Positions 56,767 through 64,000 of a stretch of 64,000 nucleotides of DNA are shown here, in pieces (position 1 is the first letter of the stretch; the number at the start of each line of letters is the position of its first letter). Source of the DNA: Aliiglaciecola lipolytica E3 (GTDB lineage Bacteria > Pseudomonadota > Gammaproteobacteria > Enterobacterales > Alteromonadaceae); contig NZ_BAEN01000046.1 in NCBI RefSeq assembly GCF_000314975.1, positions 1 to 64,000 of the forward strand, given 5' to 3'. The notes beneath the pieces are model-generated. The model was not told the DNA's origin and did no database searches. It saw nothing but the letters and a program-made list of their open reading frames with translations. A program made the translations under genes and the position numbers.

Positions 56767-56842
56767 AAAAAATTCCGATTTTACGTAAGTGAGAAATTGT
56801 TGCTTGTGACAATTATAGAGTAGGACTAACTGAAAAGATCAC

Positions 56843-57802
56843 TTAACCCAATTTAAACATGATAGCTAATATTAACGTCAATAGTGCTAAAAACATTAGT
56901 AATGTCTGATTGACACTATTCCAACTCCTTTGCAAATCAGCGAAGCGCACTTCTCGGATAGCACCTACCCGTTGAGAACGTACTTTTAGATTTTGGTAAA
57001 ATGCGGGGCCACCTAATTGAAAGCCCATACTTCCGCCAATAATCGCCTTAACATAAGTACTATAATGCTGCGTTTGAGAAACCGATTTTAAACTTCTGTA
57101 AGCTCCAATGACATTGTTAGCAAGTGAAAAAATGAATAAGAAAAATACCTGAGGGATTAAAAACAGTATCTGACTAATAAGCGCTGCTGGAACGCCAAAA
57201 TCTTGGTTTTTTCTTAGTTTTGTATTCCACGTCTGGCTTAGTTCAAAAAACATGCGCACAATCAAAGCAACTAGGCCGCCGGCAAGAACATACCAAAATA
57301 GGATTGAAAACTGTTGGTAGATAAAACGTTGGTTTAATGACTCAATCGCCGCTTTTGCTATCCCCATTGGTGTAAGTTTATCTGTTTCGCGTAACACCAT
57401 GCCATTTAAATGGTGTCTCGCTAGATTCTTCTTGTCAGTTTTTAACGCCTTCTGAAGTGCTTTAAAATGTCGTCGAATAGGTTGAAACTGAATTGCCACA
57501 AGTAGCATTAGAGTATCAAAGAATAAAGGGTATTCGGCGAGCAACAACGGGATAGAAACAATCACTAAAATAGGTAATAGCAAAACAATTATGGCTAATG
57601 AACCCGAAATTCGACGCTGGGTTGAAGTGCGCGGTGAACTTGGGTTGACTTTAGCCGCTAAATTCAAAGCCATTAAACGTAAAAGTGTTAGCGGGTGCGC
57701 TTTTTCCGGCCACGGAATAATCCATTCCAATAGCAATGCCGCTACTACCACTAAAAGTGGTAAAAAACCGGAATCTACAAGCGCACTATAAATAGCCAAC
57801 AT
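56843..57802 (-). CDS. CbiB/CobD-like membrane protein
   Basis: The 319-residue inner-membrane protein has about five hydrophobic segments and CbiB-like features: EWIIPWPEKAHPLTLLR near residue 26 and GGSMGFQLGGPAFYQNL near the C-terminus. CbiB (adenosylcobinamide-phosphate synthase) attaches aminopropanol in B12 synthesis, but no other cobalamin genes are here, and the sequence is divergent, so the activity is uncertain. AmpE-like proteins are an alternative. It follows mtnN by 12 bp on the same strand, an order also seen in vibrios. Confidence 0.65.
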   Translation of the reverse strand: MLAIYSALVDSGFLPLLVVVAALLLEWIIPWPEKAHPLTLLRLMALNLAAKVNPSSPRTSTQRRISGSLAIIVLLLPILVIVSIPLLLAEYPLFFDTLMLLVAIQFQPIRRHFKALQKALKTDKKNLARHHLNGMVLRETDKLTPMGIAKAAIESLNQRFIYQQFSILFWYVLAGGLVALIVRMFFELSQTWNTKLRKNQDFGVPAALISQILFLIPQVFFLFIFSLANNVIGAYRSLKSVSQTQHYSTYVKAIIGGSMGFQLGGPAFYQNLKVRSQRVGAIREVRFADLQRSWNSVNQTLLMFLALLTLILAIMFKLG

Positions 57803-57814
57803 AATCAGCTAAGG

Positions 57815-58516
57815 CTACTGTTGCGCCATTTCTGCAATCATACTCATGACTAGCTCAGCGGAATTTTTGGCAGCTTGGTCGATATACGATTTAAACGAGA
57901 GTGTAGACGTTTGCCCTGCAATATCGGACAAAGATCTGATGACTACAAATGGAGTATCAAGCATGTAACAAGTTTGGCCAATGGCTGCACCTTCCATTTC
58001 AACAGCGCGCATGTCCGGAAACAATCCTCGTAAACGAGAAGCTGCTTCGTCACAGCCGATAAAAGAATCTCCAGTACATATAAGTCCGCGTTTGCTTTTG
58101 ACATGTACCACATCTTTAGCGGCATGTTCGGCAGCTTCAATTAATCTTTGGTCACAAGGGAAAATCGCTGGCATGCCAAACACTTGACCGCGCTCATAGC
58201 CAAAATGTGTTACATCAACATCGTGATGTTGCACACTGGTACCAATCACAAGATCCCCAATACTCAAATCAGTGTCAAAGCCTCCAGCTGAGCCTGTATT
58301 TACAACAAAGTCAGGGGCAAACCTATCGATTAGTACCGTGGTGGCGACTGATGCTGCTACTTTACCAATACCACACTTTACAACGACAACTTCCACACCG
58401 TGTAATTGACCAGAATAAAAGTTCAAGTGAGCGTATTCTGATATTTCGACGTTTTCTAGTGACTCTTTTAGCAGGGCCACTTCTTGATCCATAGCGCCTA
58501 GGATTGCTATTTTCAT
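57815..58516 (-). CDS. mtnN: 5'-methylthioadenosine/S-adenosylhomocysteine nucleosidase
   Basis: The 233-residue enzyme hydrolyses methylthioadenosine and S-adenosylhomocysteine to adenine and the ribose moieties, and feeds autoinducer and methionine salvage. The start MKIAILGAMDQEVALLKESL carries the catalytic glutamate near position 12; VVNTGSAGGFD, AVEMEGAAIGQ (ribose-binding) and VIRSLSDIAG with the catalytic aspartate near 197 are all intact. The length matches E. coli Pfs (232). The CbiB-like gene follows. The ATG lies at 58516. Confidence 0.96.
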   Translation of the reverse strand: MKIAILGAMDQEVALLKESLENVEISEYAHLNFYSGQLHGVEVVVVKCGIGKVAASVATTVLIDRFAPDFVVNTGSAGGFDTDLSIGDLVIGTSVQHHDVDVTHFGYERGQVFGMPAIFPCDQRLIEAAEHAAKDVVHVKSKRGLICTGDSFIGCDEAASRLRGLFPDMRAVEMEGAAIGQTCYMLDTPFVVIRSLSDIAGQTSTLSFKSYIDQAAKNSAELVMSMIAEMAQQ

Positions 58517-58684
58517 GATTTTTTTGGTTAATGGAATTTGCGCGGATTTTAATAGTTACCGGCTTAAATTGCGAGGCTTGAGGCAAGAATATATAAAATC
58601 AATCGTATTTATCGGTTTAATCAGCCCTTTGATTATCGAAAATAAGAGGGCTGATTAACAGCTTTGCTGCACCTTAAAGGAGAG

Positions 58685-59278
58685 TTAAGCTGCTACCGGT
58701 CGATTGGAGCGTAGTGGTCTTTTCGGCATATCTGCACGAGGGTTGTCAGGGTTACTGGTGCCCGGCACAACGGGTTTTGGCGTTTTACGTTGCATAGGTG
58801 CAAGCTTGGAGTCAATACAGTCTTTTATTTCTGTTTTGGTATAGCCGGATTTAACTTTAATGCGTAAATGTGGAATTCTGGCCGCGTCCAACGCACTACT
58901 CACATACCAATCTCGCTGGGTTTTGTAACCCTCTTTACCACTTTTATGAACTAAATCCACAGCTAGAACCGGGCTCATATCCGACTTATTACAAAGCACA
59001 AAATCCAATTGACGACTCGCTGCTTTCATCAATGCATTTTTGGCGGTTCGTTTGTCGGTATTTTGACGCAACGATACAATTTCTGACAGCCGAGTTCGAC
59101 ACAGTACTCGATATTTAGGTCCCATCGCACTTTCAATTAAATCAAGGAATGTAAGTTCGGTTTGTGTGAGCAAGGATGGCTTGCGCTTAAATGGAAATGA
59201 CAAACCACCGTCATTGAGTTTAAGTGCACCTAACGCCACGATGATTAAGATCATCATTAGTATAATGGCTAATTCCAT
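58685..59278 (-). CDS. DUF2726 membrane-anchored protein
   Basis: This 197-residue protein has one N-terminal helix (MELAIILMMILIIVALGALK) followed by a DUF2726 domain (LLTQTELTFLDLIESAMGPKY, RLSEIVSLRQNTD, LDFVLCNKSDMSPVLAVDLV). The fold belongs near the nuclease-like PD-(D/E)xK proteins, with a basic proline-rich tail. Function is not known. The ATG at 59278 follows GAGGAAATAT and fits the helix start; the longer frame from 59332 is rejected. It is a single gene. Confidence 0.82.
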   Translation of the reverse strand: MELAIILMMILIIVALGALKLNDGGLSFPFKRKPSLLTQTELTFLDLIESAMGPKYRVLCRTRLSEIVSLRQNTDKRTAKNALMKAASRQLDFVLCNKSDMSPVLAVDLVHKSGKEGYKTQRDWYVSSALDAARIPHLRIKVKSGYTKTEIKDCIDSKLAPMQRKTPKPVVPGTSNPDNPRADMPKRPLRSNRPVAA

Positions 59279-59449
59279 ATGATATTTCCTCAAAAGAGAC
59301 AAAAAATTGACGCTTTTGTCGATAAGCATCAATTATCAAAGATCGTATTAGGAAATAGCAAAGAGAGTGCCACAAGGCTGAAAGCATATTATTTATTTGT
59401 GGTTATATAACAAACCAGATGCAATGTTATGGTGATTTTTTCGAAAGGA

Positions 59450-59836
59450 CTAGGATTTAACTAAAACGTCAACTTGTGTGCCCGCACCATCTTTAGAAAT
59501 GATAATGATCTTATTTGCGCCGTCATATTCCATAAGAATTCGGCCTTTAAGCGCTTTAACCTGTTCAGCCTGACCAAGCTTTTCCGTATAAAACTGCTGA
59601 GTTGATTGCTGATCAGTGGACGCATGGTAGGTTAGACTAGCGGGTAATTCAGGCGCAAATATTTGGCACATCTTAGCTTTTGGAAATAACGGAAGTGCGT
59701 AAAATTCGGTTGGGCAAGTTTGTGAGGTCATTTGTACAGTTGCATTATCTTGAGCATAAGCATTCACTGAATGTAAAGCGAACGCGGTTATTCCTGCAAT
59801 GTTTGCAAGCCTTTTTAAGGTTAAACTAAACTTCAC
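59450..59836 (-). CDS. hypothetical exported protein (128 residues)
   Basis: A signal peptide (MKFSLTLKRLANIAGITAFA ... NAYAQ) is followed by a short mature part with two cysteines (QTCPTEFYALPLFPKAKMCQIF) that may form a disulfide, and a C-terminal AEQVKALKGRILMEYDGANKIIIISKDGAG. I do not recognise a family. It is predicted periplasmic. The ATG lies at 59836, with a clear signal peptide supporting the start. It is alone on this strand. Confidence 0.68.
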   Translation of the reverse strand: MKFSLTLKRLANIAGITAFALHSVNAYAQDNATVQMTSQTCPTEFYALPLFPKAKMCQIFAPELPASLTYHASTDQQSTQQFYTEKLGQAEQVKALKGRILMEYDGANKIIIISKDGAGTQVDVLVKS

Positions 59837-59960
59837 TGATACTTTCCTGTCATAAATAATATCTGTTATATACCTATATCTTGTATCACACTATAGAAGT
59901 AGACAGGTTTTCGGGCAAGGTGATTAGCCTTCTTTAACGTATACAATTGAGTAATTCAGT

Positions 59961-60497
59961 ATGATCAAATGGTTATTACGTCAATTTGCAGACTATTTAA
60001 GGCTCTTCTTATTTGCTGGTGGAGTGTTAATTGGCGTGCAAGCACCAGGATTTATGCAGCAATATCAGCAACGAGTTGAGGCGCATATGCTTGAAGCCAA
60101 ACAAAATCTAGCCGGTTTTCAATTTACTGCGGACCGCTATTTTGACGGCAGTATTGAAAAGCTTATTGCGTACTATCGAGCTAGCGATGATCCTGTATTT
60201 AAACAAGATGCGAATAGTATTACTGCTATTTATCAGCGTGTAGAATTACTCGAAGGCGAATTTGCAGCTATGTCTCAACACCCCGTTAAACAAGCGTGGC
60301 ATTTAATTAATGACGCTGATGAACAACTTAGGCTAGAAGCGTTTCACGGTTTTAACTTCACAGTACCACTCAATCCTTTAGCGCTTCTGTGGGGATTAGG
60401 TATCGCAATCTTGTTGTTGTTGACAATAGATACGACTGTATTCACGTGTCGAAAATGCGCTGAAAAGTTGCGTGGTCATCAGCATCACCACTCCTAA
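59961..60497 (+). CDS. DUF2937 membrane protein
   Basis: The 178-residue protein has an N-terminal hydrophobic segment (LRLFLFAGGVLIGVQAPGF) and a C-terminal one (LALLWGLGIAILLLLTIDTTVF) around a helical soluble part with YRASDDPVF. The cytoplasmic end is histidine-rich (GHQHHHS). This matches DUF2937; function unknown. The ATG lies at 59961. It precedes the DsbA-family gene by 30 bp on the same strand, so the two may be co-transcribed. Confidence 0.8.
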   Translation: MIKWLLRQFADYLRLFLFAGGVLIGVQAPGFMQQYQQRVEAHMLEAKQNLAGFQFTADRYFDGSIEKLIAYYRASDDPVFKQDANSITAIYQRVELLEGEFAAMSQHPVKQAWHLINDADEQLRLEAFHGFNFTVPLNPLALLWGLGIAILLLLTIDTTVFTCRKCAEKLRGHQHHHS

Positions 60498-60527
60498 CAA
60501 CTCGTAACGATTTTTAAGGATTTTAGA

Positions 60528-61172
60528 TTGAAAAATATGCAAATCGACATCGTATCCGACGTCTCTTGCCCATGGTGTATTATTGGGTATCAAGCACTTA
60601 CCAAAGCCATCGATAATTTATCCTCAGAGATTGCGGTGGACATTCATTGGCAGCCATTCGAATTGAATCCGCAAATGCCACCTGAAGGTCAAGAAATTGG
60701 TGAGCACATCACCCAAAAATATGGCATCAGCCTGCAACAAGCGGAGCAAAACCGAGAAAATATTAAACAACGTGGTTTAGCCGTGGGCTATGAGTTTGGA
60801 AATCGTGGTGGAGGACGAATTTACAATACGTTTGACGCTCATCGTCTGCTGCATTGGGCTGCAGAGTTTGGCAAACAAACCGAATTGAAATTAGCTTTAT
60901 TTGATTTATATTTCAAACAGTCAGGTAATCCGAGTGATCACCAGCAATTACTGGCGGTGGTTGAGCAAGTGGGTCTGGACAAAGAGAAAGCTGAAGCGAT
61001 ATTAAACAGTGATCTTTTTGAACAAGACGTACGAGCAGCGCAAACTCACTATCAAAAGGCTGGGATTCATTCGGTCCCAGCAGTGATAGTTAACAACAAG
61101 CATCTTATTAGCGGTGGCCAACCAGTAGAGGTGTTCGAACAAGCGCTTAGACAGATAGCGAAAGAAGAATAA
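60528..61172 (+). CDS. DsbA family oxidoreductase (FrnE-like)
   Basis: The 214-residue thioredoxin-fold protein has active-site SCPWCIIG near residue 15, the CPWC type common to FrnE-like proteins. A helical insert follows (PFELNPQMPPEGQEIGEHIT, YNTFDAHRLLHWAA) and the cis-proline segment GIHSVPAVIVNN. There is no signal peptide, so it is cytoplasmic and may act as a polyketide-type isomerase or disulfide enzyme. The TTG at 60528 is used because AAGGA lies 7 nt upstream; the ATG three codons later is too far from it. Confidence 0.88.
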   Translation: MKNMQIDIVSDVSCPWCIIGYQALTKAIDNLSSEIAVDIHWQPFELNPQMPPEGQEIGEHITQKYGISLQQAEQNRENIKQRGLAVGYEFGNRGGGRIYNTFDAHRLLHWAAEFGKQTELKLALFDLYFKQSGNPSDHQQLLAVVEQVGLDKEKAEAILNSDLFEQDVRAAQTHYQKAGIHSVPAVIVNNKHLISGGQPVEVFEQALRQIAKEE

Positions 61173-61192
61173 TGTCGCTAACGTAGGGCAAT

Positions 61193-61218
61193 AAAAAAGG
61201 GCCGTACGGCCCTTTTTT
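61193..61218. terminator. bidirectional terminator between the DsbA-family gene and gltD
   Basis: A perfect AAAAAAGGGCCG/CGGCCCTTTTTT inverted repeat with a TA loop gives T runs on both strands. It serves both the plus-strand DsbA gene and the minus-strand gltBD operon. Confidence 0.93.
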
Positions 61219-61234
61219 GTTTTTTAAGCGTTAA

Positions 61235-62659
<1,425 letters not shown>

Positions 62660-62665
62660 CTACCT

Positions 62666-64000
62666 CTACTGAGCCTGAATACGTAATTCTGCTGTTGACC
62701 GACTAATGTGGCCTAACAGGTTTTTCACGTCACTCGTCTTAGGTTTAATTAATCTGAATTTTTGCAACTGTTTCGAAAAGTCAGTCAATAACATAAGCGC
62801 ATGCTCACTGCCTGTTTCTTCGTAGTGCTGATCAATCAATCCACGTAAATGTTCAGACAAAATGCCTTTCTCTTCAATCGGCATAATATCCACAAGTTCA
62901 GCATTCACACGGTGATCTAAATCATCAAATTCGTCATATAGATATGCGAATCCACCGGTCATACCGGCACCGAAGTTAACTCCTACGCTGCCAAGTACCG
63001 CCACGATGCCACCGGTCATGTATTCACAACCGTTGTCACCAGTGCCTTCTACTACGGCTATTGCACCAGAGTTACGTACACCAAAACGCTCACCTGCTTT
63101 ACCTGCAGCGAATAGTTTTCCGCCAGTAGCACCATACAAACACGTATTCCCCATTATGGTACTGACATGCGGGTCAAAGGTGATATTTCTTGGTGGATAG
63201 ATAACCAGTTTACCACCGGTCATACCCTTACCAACGTAGTCATTGGCATCACCACATAAGGTTAACTCAAGACCACCTGCGTTCCATACACCGAAACTCT
63301 GACCAGCAGTACCAGTTAGATGTACTTTAATCGGGTCGTCGTGCATTCCTTGATTACCATGCTGTTTAGCGATTTCACCAGATACAAGTGCGCCCACAGA
63401 ACGGTCAGTATTACGAATCGAAAATGAAAGATTTGCACCGCTCATTTCACTGATAGCTGTTTTTGATGCAGCTAAAATTTGTTTGTTTAACAAACCTTCG
63501 TCTAGTGGCGTATTTGCGTCTTGTGAACAAAATAGTCTGGTATGAGAGCCTTCTTTCGGTTTCACCAACAGTGGACTGAGATCCAGTTTTTTCTGGCGGG
63601 CAGTTATCCCATCCAAAACTTTCAACAGTTCTGTGCGACCTACTAAATCTTCAAACTTAGCGATACCCATAGACGCCATGATTTCACGCACTTCCCGAGC
63701 AATAAACTGGAAGTAATGCATAACCATTTCAGGCAAGCCGATAAAATAATTATCGCGTAATTTTTCATCTTGCGTCGCGACACCTGTTGCACAGTTATTC
63801 AAATGACAAATACGTAAATATTTACATCCTAATGCGACCATTGGCCCTGTTCCGAAACCGAAACTTTCTGCACCTAAAATACCTGCTTTGACAACGTCAA
63901 GACCGGTTTTTAATCCGCCATCTGTTTGCACTCGAACTTTGTGACGTAAGCCATTCTCGACCAATGCTTGTTGAGTTTCTGCTAGACCTAGCTCAAACGG
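62666..64000 (-). CDS. gltB: glutamate synthase [NADPH], large subunit (3' part, runs off window)
   Basis: The reading frame stays open to the window edge (the first codons read here give PFELGLAETQQA), so only the last 444 residues are present. They cover the end of the FMN domain with the [3Fe-4S] cysteines (CKYLRICHLNNC) and the GXGXG beta-helix domain (GATGGKLFAAGKAGERF, YMTGGIVAVLG). The missing N-terminus would hold the glutamine amidotransferase domain. It makes glutamate together with gltD, 15 bp downstream. Any start near 63964 is internal and not real. Confidence 0.96.
   Translation of the reverse strand, partial: PFELGLAETQQALVENGLRHKVRVQTDGGLKTGLDVVKAGILGAESFGFGTGPMVALGCKYLRICHLNNCATGVATQDEKLRDNYFIGLPEMVMHYFQFIAREVREIMASMGIAKFEDLVGRTELLKVLDGITARQKKLDLSPLLVKPKEGSHTRLFCSQDANTPLDEGLLNKQILAASKTAISEMSGANLSFSIRNTDRSVGALVSGEIAKQHGNQGMHDDPIKVHLTGTAGQSFGVWNAGGLELTLCGDANDYVGKGMTGGKLVIYPPRNITFDPHVSTIMGNTCLYGATGGKLFAAGKAGERFGVRNSGAIAVVEGTGDNGCEYMTGGIVAVLGSVGVNFGAGMTGGFAYLYDEFDDLDHRVNAELVDIMPIEEKGILSEHLRGLIDQHYEETGSEHALMLLTDFSKQLQKFRLIKPKTSDVKNLLGHISRSTAELRIQAQ

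Noticed and set aside
56767-56842. Possible SAH riboswitch before ahcY
   Set aside because: The gap is only 76 bp and I cannot recognise the riboswitch core.

Overview
The window looks like chromosomal DNA of a marine gammaproteobacterium of the Alteromonadales, most like Alteromonadaceae (Alteromonas/Glaciecola/Paraglaciecola type). This is judged from AT-rich coding sequence, from the protein sequences and from gene orders such as mepM-anmK divergent from tyrS. No species call is possible from the sequence alone.

Layout. 1-1418: tail of an rRNA operon (23S-5S spacer, intact 5S gene, terminator), then about 1 kb of repeated, hairpin-rich, non-coding DNA holding fragments of 5S 3' ends. 1419-8729: DUF885 protein, MscS channel, GntP permease, GNAT acetyltransferase and BipA/TypA. 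8775-31497: a nitrogen-assimilation block. It holds a NarK-type nitrate transporter, a PP2C-kinase fusion, nirB, nirD, the assimilatory nitrate reductase, a TrpD2/YbiB-like protein, the ANTAR regulator NasT and nitrate sensor NasS, a nitrate ABC transporter with a porin, glnA, a DUF4124 protein and ntrB-ntrC. 31560-38231: folE, an S9 peptidase, hemJ, a ClC channel, a coiled-coil membrane protein and erpA. 38371-42576: an RND efflux pair. 42618-48780: small hypothetical genes, a diguanylate cyclase, a 2-hydroxyacid dehydrogenase, and a long Cys/Met-family PLP enzyme with an Lrp regulator. 48827-52659: anmK, mepM, tyrS. 52752-61172: an FAD oxidoreductase, GNAT, ahcY, a CbiB-like protein, mtnN, DUF2726, DUF2937 and a DsbA-family protein. 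61235-64000: gltD and the 3' part of gltB, which runs off the window.

How it works together. Nitrate would enter through the outer-membrane porin, the ABC transporter and the MFS transporter. Nitrate reductase and NirBD reduce it to ammonium, and GlnA with GltBD assimilates the ammonium. Two layers of control can be read from the DNA. First, five promoters have GG-N10-GC (-24/-12) sigma-54 spacing, with NtrC-like sites about 80-110 bp upstream, while the ntrBC promoter region has its own NtrC dyad. Second, the three nitrate transport and reduction transcripts each begin with a leader in which a GGC-hexaloop-GCC hairpin (loop with A1 and G4) overlaps an intrinsic terminator. This is the known arrangement for antitermination by ANTAR proteins such as NasT, held in check by NasS. 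Both regulator genes lie in the same cluster. The least explained parts are the PP2C-kinase fusion and TrpD2-like gene inside the nitrate cluster, the 5S-derived repeats, and the N-terminally extended PLP enzyme.
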